Below are positions 54,451 through 62,532 of a DNA stretch of 64,000 nt, piece after piece. Position 1 is the first letter of the stretch, and each line of letters begins with the position of its first letter. Position numbers and translations under genes: made by a program. The stretch covers positions 1,364,001-1,428,000 of the forward strand of contig NZ_SDHZ01000002.1 in the NCBI RefSeq assembly GCF_004118675.1, written 5' to 3'. Source of the DNA: Filimonas effusa. GTDB taxonomy: Bacteria; Bacteroidota; Bacteroidia; Chitinophagales; Chitinophagaceae. The notes beneath the pieces were generated by a model. It was not told where the DNA came from. It worked only from the letters and a program-made list of their open reading frames with translations, and did no database searches.

Positions 54451-54793
54451 CAAAAAAGAGCTGAAAGAACAATACAAACAAATGAAGTTCAGGATGGGCA
54501 TATTCCAGGTAAGGAACAAAACAACCGGCAAGATCTATGTGGCATCAAGCATAAACCTCGATGCTATATGGAACCGCCACAGAACACAGCTAAGATTCGG
54601 CGCCCACCCGGTCAAAGCACTTCAGCACGACTGGAACACCTATGGCGAAGAGCAGTTCTCCTATGAAATACTCTCCATACTCGAGCAAAAAGACGAAGAC
54701 ACCCACGATCCCAAACGCGAACTCAAAGAACTGGAACGCATGTACCTGGAAGAACTAAAACCTTATGGCAACCGGGGCTATAATAGGGAATAA
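54443..54793 (+). CDS. GIY-YIG nuclease family protein
   Basis: A 116-aa protein with the GIY-YIG core. MGIFQVRNKTTGKIYVASS aligns with the GIY...YIG strands (here GIF and YVA), followed by a helix with NLDAIWNRHRTQLRFG and the late EEQFSYEILSIL where the metal-binding Glu is expected. The C-terminus is a charged helix (DPKRELKELERMYLEELKPY). The family includes UvrC-like and homing endonucleases, but stand-alone small members are of unknown role. The start overlaps the TetR stop by 8 bp, so the two are translationally coupled. Confidence 0.85.
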   Translation: MSNKKELKEQYKQMKFRMGIFQVRNKTTGKIYVASSINLDAIWNRHRTQLRFGAHPVKALQHDWNTYGEEQFSYEILSILEQKDEDTHDPKRELKELERMYLEELKPYGNRGYNRE

Positions 54794-55014
54794 GGCCGCT
54801 GGCCCTATCCCTGTTAGCAATCTTATATTACCACTTGCCCCCTAAGCCATACCGGCAGAAATCCATCTCCGCCACCTCTCCTCTCCGCCCCTAACGTTGC
54901 CGTCTGCTCCTTAACGCGCCTGCTAAATACATAAACAAATAAAATATTTGTTTTCCCGTAACAATCTGTCAAAAAAACTTTTATAATATTACCCTACATA
55001 ATCAGGAATGTGTC

Positions 55015-55070
55015 GCAATCAGTTGTTTGACACAATAGTCATGTGTACTGCAACCAATTGTTTAACATAA
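55015..55070. repeat. Imperfect 21-bp direct repeat upstream of the endonuclease gene
   Basis: GCAATCAGTTGTTTGACACAA (55015-55035; 21 bp) recurs as a 17/21-identical copy at 55050-55070, 35 bp apart. A third partial copy (CCAGTTGTG) follows at 55071. The block lies in the 372-bp gap between the GIY-YIG and endonuclease genes, about 95-150 bp before the endonuclease start. It may bind a regulator. The rest of the gap shows no gene. Confidence 0.55.
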
Positions 55071-55165
55071 CCAGTTGTGTAGCGCTGTCAGCTTATCCCC
55101 CGTTTTTTGTAAGACAGATTTTTTAACCCATATAGGTTTACTATGCTTGTCAGGAAGCCTATATC

Positions 55166-56254
55166 ATGCAAAACCCTTTATCTATGGATTTCAAAGACAC
55201 AATCAAGCAACTTGCCGAACGCATTCTAAAACACAAAGAGTTAGTACATACCGAAGAGGCCACGAAGCATTCATTCGTTATGCCTTTTTTACAGGCATTA
55301 GGTTACGATGTTTTTAATCCAATGGAAGTAGTCCCCGAGTTCATTGCCGACCTGGGCATCAAAAAAGGAGAGAAAGTAGACTATGCGATCGTAAAAGATG
55401 GTCAACCCATTATACTCGTTGAGTGTAAACATTGGTCGGCAAGCCTTGATCCGCACAATTCCCAGTTGTTCCGCTATTTCCATACCACCAAAGCAAAATT
55501 CTCCATCCTTACCAACGGATTTGAATCCCGGTTCTACACAGATCTGGATGAGCAGAACAAAATGGACGAGAAACCCTTCTTCATATTCGATGTTAACGAC
55601 ATCCGCGATAACCAGCTGGAAGAGCTAAAGAAGTTTCACAAAACCTATTTCGATTCAGAGACAATCGTATCCACAGCCAGCGAGTTAAAATACGTAGGGC
55701 AGTTAAAGACATTACTACAGGGAGAACTTAACAATCCAACACAGGATTTTGTAAGGCATTTTGCAAAGCAGGTTTACACAGCCGGCATTCTCACACAACG
55801 GGTAATGGATCAGTTTACCCAGCTAACAAAGAAATCATTTCAATACTATATCAACGACCTGATTACAGAGCGCCTGAAATCAGCCTTACACAAAGAAGAA
55901 ACAGAGCAGGTAGTCATTTCCGCCCCGGAAGCCGCAGCAGAGGAAAACAAGATCATCACAACACAGGAGGAGTTGGATTCATTTCAAATTGTAAGATCCA
56001 TTCTGCGTCAGCACGTGCCGGTACAAAAGATCTCTCACCGCGATGCGCAATCATACTTCGCCATCTTATTTGAAGACAACAACCGCAAGCCCATTTGCCG
56101 GATGTACCTCAACGGCGGCAAAAAGTATATTGGATTATTTGACAACGAAAAGAATGAAACCAAAAAAGAAATTACCACCCTGGATGACATCTTCCTGCAT
56201 GCAGACGCCTTGCTAGGAACATTAATGAACTACATGCCAAAAGTAGAGGCATAA
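55166..56254 (+). CDS. Restriction endonuclease-like protein (HsdR N-terminal type)
   Basis: A 362-aa protein. Residues 10-175 resemble the type I restriction HsdR N-terminal nuclease: HSFVMPFLQALGYDVFNPMEV, then KVDYAIVKDGQPIILVECKHW, which is a PD-(D/E)XK core (Asp in VDYA, Glu-x-Lys in ECK). The C-terminal third (about 270-360: YFAILFEDNNRKPICRMYLNGG) resembles an added small domain seen in orphan members. No methylase or specificity gene is near, so it is an orphan enzyme. A Shine-Dalgarno-like AGGAAG favours 55166; 55184 (MDFKDTIKQLAE) is an alternative. Its stop abuts the tracrRNA terminator and it directly precedes the CRISPR locus, so it may belong to the same defence island. Confidence 0.85.
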   Translation: MQNPLSMDFKDTIKQLAERILKHKELVHTEEATKHSFVMPFLQALGYDVFNPMEVVPEFIADLGIKKGEKVDYAIVKDGQPIILVECKHWSASLDPHNSQLFRYFHTTKAKFSILTNGFESRFYTDLDEQNKMDEKPFFIFDVNDIRDNQLEELKKFHKTYFDSETIVSTASELKYVGQLKTLLQGELNNPTQDFVRHFAKQVYTAGILTQRVMDQFTQLTKKSFQYYINDLITERLKSALHKEETEQVVISAPEAAAEENKIITTQEELDSFQIVRSILRQHVPVQKISHRDAQSYFAILFEDNNRKPICRMYLNGGKKYIGLFDNEKNETKKEITTLDDIFLHADALLGTLMNYMPKVEA

Positions 56255-56274
56255 AAAAAGCGACTTGCGCCGCT
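56253..56274 (-). terminator. tracrRNA intrinsic terminator
   Basis: On the minus strand AGCGGC and GTCGCT (one G-U) close on a GCAA tetraloop and are followed by seven T (56259-56253). The same T tract is the A run that includes the stop codon of the endonuclease gene on the other strand. Confidence 0.88.
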
Positions 56275-56320
56275 CAAAATGTTTACACAACGGAATAATC
56301 CTTATTGTGACTTACTTTCG
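56253..56320 (-). ncRNA. tracrRNA of the type II-C system (short form)
   Basis: On the minus strand an anti-repeat GAAAGTAAGTCACAAT (56319-56304) pairs with the first 16 nt of the crRNA repeat (GTTGTGACTTACTTTC) with 15 Watson-Crick pairs and one G-U. A nexus-like hairpin AAGGATTATTCC follows, then a single-stranded stretch, then the terminator stem AGCGGC-GCAA-GTCGCT and seven T. A 7/8 promoter box TACCTTTA (56331-56324) would start transcription at about 56320, giving an RNA of about 68 nt. The gene is divergent from cas9 and ends convergent with the endonuclease gene, whose stop codon overlaps the T tract. Confidence 0.87.
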
Positions 56321-56348
56321 GAATAAAGGTAAAGATTTATAATTAAAA

Positions 56349-56379
56349 AGGAGATTAATTCATTTAGAAATAATCTCCT
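56349..56379 (-). other. 9-bp hairpin between repeat-like half and anti-repeat
   Basis: Perfect arms AGGAGATTA and TAATCTCCT with a 13-nt loop lie exactly between the repeat-like 16-mer and the short-form promoter box. In a long RNA it would form the closed loop beyond the repeat:anti-repeat duplex. On the minus strand it is followed by TTTTT, so it might instead stop transcription of the long form (attenuator). Confidence 0.6.
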
Positions 56380-56395
56380 GAAAGTAAACCACAAC
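56380..56395 (-). repeat. crRNA-repeat-like half next to tracrRNA
   Basis: GTTGTGGTTTACTTTC on the minus strand differs from the first 16 nt of the CRISPR repeat (minus strand) at two positions only, and both changes still allow G-U pairing with the anti-repeat. The identity stops after this half: the rest of the 47-nt repeat is absent. It is therefore not a decayed full repeat. Confidence 0.8.
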
Positions 56396-56547
56396 ACTCA
56401 TTGAACATAAAGCATTAAACATGCAACACTTAATGATCATAGAGTCTTTTAAGAAAAGATGGATGCAAGTGATCCTCCTTTGGAGGGAGAACCCGACAGA
56501 TTGGCGCCTGAGCAAATTGGTAGCGACCCAAAATCTTGTTTCCAAGT

Positions 56548-56555
56548 CAAATATA
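56548..56555 (-). promoter_or_regulatory. Candidate divergent promoter box for the long tracrRNA
   Basis: TATATTTG on the minus strand is a full match to the Bacteroidota -7 consensus TAnnTTTG. It would start a leftward transcript near 56545, well upstream of the guide-like sequence. A weaker alternative, TAAGTGTT at 56432-56425, would start at about 56421. No clear -33 TTG at ideal spacing was found for either. Confidence 0.4.
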
Positions 56556-56564
56556 GAACAATTA

Positions 56565-56592
56565 TTGTTCAATGAGTAAAAATATACTTTTT
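56565..56592 (+). promoter_or_regulatory. Candidate cas9 promoter containing the 12-nt guide match
   Basis: TTG at 56565-56567 and TACTTTTT at 56585-56592 (7/8 to TAnnTTTG) are separated by 17 bp and would start transcription about 14 nt before the cas9 ATG. The 12-mer TGTTCAATGAGT (56566-56577), identical to the 3' end of the guide-like sequence, lies between the two boxes. A Cas9 complex bound there would cover the promoter. The 3' flank that would serve as PAM is AAAAATATAC. Confidence 0.5.
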
Positions 56593-56609
56593 ATACTTAA
56601 AATTGCCAG

Positions 56610-59600
56610 ATGAACAGAATTCTCGGATTAGACCTCGGCACCAACTCTATCGGCTGGGCGTTGATTGAGCAGGATTTCCAGAACAAATATGGTAAAATAC
56701 TAGGCATGGGTACCCGCGTGATACCAATGTCACAGGATATATTAGGCGAATTTGGTAAGGGAAATTCCGTCTCTCAAACAAAAGACCGAACCCAGTTCAG
56801 AAGCACAAGAAGACTAAGAGAACGATATCTTTTAAGGAGAGAACGCTTGCATAGGGTATTAAATATATTGAACTTCCTGCCCCAACACTACGCATCAAGC
56901 ATCGACTTTGAAAAGCGCCTGGGCAAATTCATAGCTGAAACAGAACCTAAGATTGCCTACAAAAACAGCTGGGATGAACAAAAAAACAAAAAGAACTATG
57001 AATTCATATTCAAAGATGCCTTCGGCGAAATGCTTGAAGATTTCAGACAACATCAGCCACTATTACTGGTAGATGAAAAAGGGCAACCTCGCCTGGTCCC
57101 CTATGACTGGACAATCTATTATCTGCGGAAAAAAGCATTGACCAGGAAAATAGAAAAAGAAGCATTAGCCTGGATACTACTCAACTTCAATCAGAAAAGA
57201 GGTTATTACCAGCTTCGCGGAGAAGAGGAAGAAGAGAATACCAGCAAGTCGGTTGAATTTCATTCACTGAAGGTCATAGAGGTAATTGCAGATGAAACGC
57301 AAAAAGGCAAGGCAGATACCTGGTACACCCTACTACTGGAGAACGGCTGGAAATACAGGCGCTCAAGCAAAACACCCTTATTTGACTGGAAAAACAAAGT
57401 CAGAGATTTTATTGTCACCACCGAATTAAATGACGATGGTTCTGTAAAAACCGATAAAGAAGGAAATGAGAAAAGAAGTTTCCGCGCTCCCGGTGAAGAC
57501 GACTGGACGCTATTGAAAAAGAAAACAGAACAGGAAATCGCGAAATCGAAGCATACCGTTGGTGAATTTATTTATGACGCCTTACTTAAGAATCCTCAAC
57601 AAAAGATCAAAGGAAAACTGGTACGTACAATAGAACGAAAGTTTTATAAAGACGAACTAAGACAAATCCTGCAAAAACAAAAGGAATTTCATCCGGAGTT
57701 ACAGAATGAGGAACTGTATAGCGATTGCATCCGGGAACTCTATCGCAACAACGAAGGGCATCGGGAATTATTAAACAGCAAAGAGTTCGTCCACCTGTTC
57801 CTGGACGATATCATCTTCTATCAACGTCCATTGCGAAGCCAGAAATCATCTATTGGCAACTGTACGCTGGAGCCAGCCATCACCTACCTTGATAAAGGAG
57901 TAGAAAAAGAGAAACGTTTAAAAGCAACTCCAAAGTCCAATCCTTACTACCAGGAATTCCGCCTGTGGCAATGGATCTGCAATCTTTCTATTTACAAAAA
58001 AGAGAATGACAGCAACGTAACAACTGATTTTCTAAGCAGCCCGGAAGATGCAGAAAGACTGTTCGATTTTTTAAACAACAGAAAAAACATAGAGCAAAAA
58101 ACACTGCTCAAATATTTCCTCGAACAGAAGGGATTCAAAGGCAAGCTACTTGCTGCGGAAACAGAAAAATTTCGCTGGAACTATGTAGAAGATAAAGATT
58201 ACCCCTGTAATGAAACCGCAGCCCTGATAAATTCAAGGTTGGAAAAAATAGAAGGAGTCAATCCTGGATTTCTTACCAGGGAAATCATGCAGCAGCTATG
58301 GCATATCATTTATTCAGTTACTGATAAAATAGACTATGAAAAGGCACTTAAAACCTTTGCTCAAAAGCACCTGTTGCCTGAATCGGGATTTGTAGAATCA
58401 TTCAGGAAGTTTCCCCCCTTTAAGAGCGAATATGCTTCCTTTTCAGAAAAAGCCATCAAAAAGCTGTTGCCATTAATGCGGCTTGGAAAACACTGGTCCT
58501 GGGATAGCATTGATAAAGCATCACAACTTAGAATAGAGAAACTACTAACAGGTGAATACGATCCGGGAATCAGCGATCGCGTAAGGGAAAAGCTCAGTTC
58601 GCTCACGAAAGAAACAGACTACCAGGCCCTGCCTTTATGGATGGCCCAATACGTAGTGTATAACCGTCACTCCGAAGCAGCATCTCTCGATAAGTGGTCT
58701 TCAGTAGCAGATCTTGAAGCCTATTTGCAAGCCTTCAGGCAACATAGCTTGCGCAATCCTATTGTAGAACAGGTTATAATGGAAACACTCCGGGTTGTAA
58801 AAGACATATGGATACAATATGGCCAGGGAGCCAAAGACTTCTTCAATGAAATTCATGTTGAGCTAGGCAGGGAAATGAAGAATACAAAAGACGACAGGGA
58901 AAAAATGAGCAGGCAGGTGATAGAAAATGAGAACACCAACCTTCGTATCAAAGCATTACTGGCCGAAATGATGAACGATGGTCAAATGCAAAACATTCGC
59001 CCTTATTCACCAATGCAGCAGGAGATCCTGAAAATATACGAGGAGGGCGTTTTATTGTCCGGCATAGAAATAGATGACGATATATTAAAAATAAGCAAAA
59101 CAGCACAACCTTCCCCTGCAGATCTGCGACGCTATAAGTTATGGCTGGAGCAAAAATACCGGTCGCCTTACACCGGCAATATCATTCCGCTGAATAAGCT
59201 GTTTACACCCGAATACGAAATAGAACATATCATTCCTCAAAGTCGCTACTTCGATGATAGCTTTAGTAATAAGGTAATTTGCGAAGCAGCAGTAAACAAA
59301 CTAAAAGGTAATCACATAGGCTTGGCCTTTATCAAAAAGTTCCATGGGCAGAAAGTAGAGTGCGGACTCGGAACAATACCCGCAACAATTTTTGAGGTAG
59401 CGGCATATGAAGAATTTGTAAAGCAGCACTACTCCAAAAATCGCAGCAAACGCAACAAATTATTACTGGAAGAGATCCCGGAAAAGATGATAGCCAGACA
59501 ACTGAATGACACACGCTATATCAGCAAATTCATATCTTCCTTACTATCGAATATAGTACGGGCATCAGAGAACGACGATGGTGTCAATTCAAAAAACATC

Positions 59601-61187
59601 ATTCCCGGCAACGGCAAAATCACCACCGAATTAAAGCAACACTGGGGCCTGAATGACGTTTGGAATGAACTGATCCTACCGCGCTTCGAGCGGATGAATG
59701 CATTAACGAACACATCACTATATACAGCCTGGAGCAACAATCATCAGAAGTTTTTGCCTGCGGTTCCACTGGAAGCCTCAAGGGGATTTTCAAAGAAACG
59801 GATAGATCACCGGCACCACGCAATGGATGCCCTGGTAATAGCTTGTGCAACGAGAGATCATATCAACTTACTAAATAACAAGCATGCCGATTCTCCCCAG
59901 CAGCGGTTCGATCTAAACAGAAAACTAAGAAAGTTTAAGAAGACATCGTACACACACCCACAGACCGGAGAATTGATAGAAAGAGACATTCCGGATGATT
60001 TTCTTAAACCATGGGAGAGCTTTACAACGGATGCCCGGAATAGCCTGGAAAAGATCATTGTCAGCTTTAAGCAAAACCTGCGGGTGATCAACAAAGCCAC
60101 CAATCACTACGAAAAGTACATAGAAAAAGAAGAAGGGCTTGTTAAAAGCGTTCAGGTGCAGCAGGGAGTGAACTGGGCAATTAGAAAGCCCATGCACAAA
60201 GACACCGTCTTCGGCCTGGTACAATTGCGAAGAAAAAAAGAGGTTTCCTTAAGCTTAGCCCTGGATGTTATAAACGACATCACCAATAAAGCGCTTAGAA
60301 AAGAGCTTCAATCGATGGCAAAACAAGGAAAAGATAAAAAAGAGATCCTCAAGTATTTCAAAGCGGCCAACAACATATGGAAGGATATAGACATAACCCG
60401 GGTAGAAATTTTTTATCAGGAAAACGACAATGTAGCATCACGAGTATCTCTCGACGATAGCTTTGATGAAAAGCGAATTGAATCAATTACGGATACCGGC
60501 ATTCAAAAGATCTTGAATAATCACCTGGCCAACTACAAGGGTCGTTTGGATGAAAAAGGAAAAGAGATAGCGCCCCCCCTACTGGCCTTCTCACCTGAAG
60601 GAGTTGAAGAGTTAAATAAAAATATCAAAGCACTTAATAAAGGAAAGGCGCATCAGCCTATTTTAAAAGTGCGTACCTATGAACCCAAAGGAAACAAATT
60701 TAATATAGGCGAAACCGGGAATAAAAAAGCCAAATATGTAGTAGCGGCCAAAGGAACCAATTTATTCTTTGCTGTCTATCAAGGCAAAGATGGCAAGCGA
60801 AATTACGAGACGGTACCTTTAAACATCACTATTGAACGCCAAAAACAAGAACTACCTCCTGTCCCCTTAGAAAATCAAAATGGCGACCCTCTTTTATTTG
60901 CTCTTTCGCCCAATGACCTTGTTTACGTCCCTTCAGCGGAGGAACGGACTGCAGAAAACAGTATCAATAATGGCAATTTTGATGCGCAACGTGTTGCCAA
61001 TATCTACAAAGTAGTAAGCTTTACCAGCAATCAAATATTCTTTGTAAGGCAGGATGTGGCTACGTCTATCGTTAACAAAGCGGAGTTTTCTGCCCTGAAT
61101 AAAATGGAAAGAACCATTAATGGCACAATGATAAAGGAAGTTTGCGTCAAGCTGAATATTGACAGATTGGGACATATAAAGCTTTAA
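56610..61187 (+). CDS. cas9: Cas9 endonuclease, type II-C
   Basis: A 1525-aa RNA-guided DNA endonuclease, large for II-C and typical of Bacteroidota. RuvC-I is at the N-terminus (RILGLDLGTNSIGWALIEQ, Asp8). An Arg-rich bridge helix follows (RTQFRSTRRLRERYLLRRER, about 65-95), then a long helical recognition lobe. RuvC-II has Glu751 (IHVELGREM), the HNH domain has His873 (YEIEHIIPQSRYFDDSFSNK) and RuvC-III has His1070 and Asp1073 (DHRHHAMDALVIA). The PAM-interacting part is C-terminal (about 1200-1525). All catalytic residues are present, so the enzyme should be active. cas1 starts 2 bp after its stop. Its promoter region carries the possible self-target described separately. Confidence 0.97.
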   Translation: MNRILGLDLGTNSIGWALIEQDFQNKYGKILGMGTRVIPMSQDILGEFGKGNSVSQTKDRTQFRSTRRLRERYLLRRERLHRVLNILNFLPQHYASSIDFEKRLGKFIAETEPKIAYKNSWDEQKNKKNYEFIFKDAFGEMLEDFRQHQPLLLVDEKGQPRLVPYDWTIYYLRKKALTRKIEKEALAWILLNFNQKRGYYQLRGEEEEENTSKSVEFHSLKVIEVIADETQKGKADTWYTLLLENGWKYRRSSKTPLFDWKNKVRDFIVTTELNDDGSVKTDKEGNEKRSFRAPGEDDWTLLKKKTEQEIAKSKHTVGEFIYDALLKNPQQKIKGKLVRTIERKFYKDELRQILQKQKEFHPELQNEELYSDCIRELYRNNEGHRELLNSKEFVHLFLDDIIFYQRPLRSQKSSIGNCTLEPAITYLDKGVEKEKRLKATPKSNPYYQEFRLWQWICNLSIYKKENDSNVTTDFLSSPEDAERLFDFLNNRKNIEQKTLLKYFLEQKGFKGKLLAAETEKFRWNYVEDKDYPCNETAALINSRLEKIEGVNPGFLTREIMQQLWHIIYSVTDKIDYEKALKTFAQKHLLPESGFVESFRKFPPFKSEYASFSEKAIKKLLPLMRLGKHWSWDSIDKASQLRIEKLLTGEYDPGISDRVREKLSSLTKETDYQALPLWMAQYVVYNRHSEAASLDKWSSVADLEAYLQAFRQHSLRNPIVEQVIMETLRVVKDIWIQYGQGAKDFFNEIHVELGREMKNTKDDREKMSRQVIENENTNLRIKALLAEMMNDGQMQNIRPYSPMQQEILKIYEEGVLLSGIEIDDDILKISKTAQPSPADLRRYKLWLEQKYRSPYTGNIIPLNKLFTPEYEIEHIIPQSRYFDDSFSNKVICEAAVNKLKGNHIGLAFIKKFHGQKVECGLGTIPATIFEVAAYEEFVKQHYSKNRSKRNKLLLEEIPEKMIARQLNDTRYISKFISSLLSNIVRASENDDGVNSKNIIPGNGKITTELKQHWGLNDVWNELILPRFERMNALTNTSLYTAWSNNHQKFLPAVPLEASRGFSKKRIDHRHHAMDALVIACATRDHINLLNNKHADSPQQRFDLNRKLRKFKKTSYTHPQTGELIERDIPDDFLKPWESFTTDARNSLEKIIVSFKQNLRVINKATNHYEKYIEKEEGLVKSVQVQQGVNWAIRKPMHKDTVFGLVQLRRKKEVSLSLALDVINDITNKALRKELQSMAKQGKDKKEILKYFKAANNIWKDIDITRVEIFYQENDNVASRVSLDDSFDEKRIESITDTGIQKILNNHLANYKGRLDEKGKEIAPPLLAFSPEGVEELNKNIKALNKGKAHQPILKVRTYEPKGNKFNIGETGNKKAKYVVAAKGTNLFFAVYQGKDGKRNYETVPLNITIERQKQELPPVPLENQNGDPLLFALSPNDLVYVPSAEERTAENSINNGNFDAQRVANIYKVVSFTSNQIFFVRQDVATSIVNKAEFSALNKMERTINGTMIKEVCVKLNIDRLGHIKL

Positions 61188-61189
61188 AA

Positions 61190-62439
<1,250 letters not shown>

Positions 62440-62440
62440 G

Positions 62441-62491
62441 AAAACAGGAATAAAAAAATGTATTCAACTGGCATTTTTTTATTCCTGTTTT
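62441..62491. terminator. Perfect 20-bp-stem hairpin between cas2 and the array (two-way terminator)
   Basis: AAAACAGGAATAAAAAAATG (62441-62460) and its exact complement (62472-62491) enclose an 11-nt loop. T runs are present on both strands. It begins 1 bp after the cas2 stop and ends 41 bp before the first repeat. It can end the cas transcript reading right and a CRISPR transcript reading left. Confidence 0.85.
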
Positions 62492-62532
62492 TCCATCTAA
62501 TTATTTCAATAGCAGGAACTTATAAACTTCCT

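Larger units (their letters stand above)
56253..56421 (-). ncRNA. Putative long-form tracrRNA / natural single-guide RNA
   Basis: Upstream of the anti-repeat on the same strand is a crRNA-repeat-like 16-mer, GTTGTGGTTTACTTTC (56395-56380). It can pair with the anti-repeat over all 16 positions (13 Watson-Crick, 3 G-U). Directly 5' of it is the guide-like ATGCTTTATGTTCAATGAGT (56415-56396), whose last 12 nt are identical to the plus strand at 56566-56577. A transcript starting near 56421 would be about 169 nt: guide, repeat half, internal hairpin, anti-repeat, tracr tail. This copies the layout of the long tracrRNA of Streptococcus pyogenes, which represses its own cas promoter. Transcription and function are inferred. 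Confidence 0.6.

Noticed and set aside
56360-56572. A 70-codon minus-strand open frame in the tracrRNA-cas9 gap
   Set aside because: The translation is Cys/Met/Phe-rich with no domain, no ribosome site fits its ATG, and the span coincides with the guide-like, repeat-like and hairpin elements.
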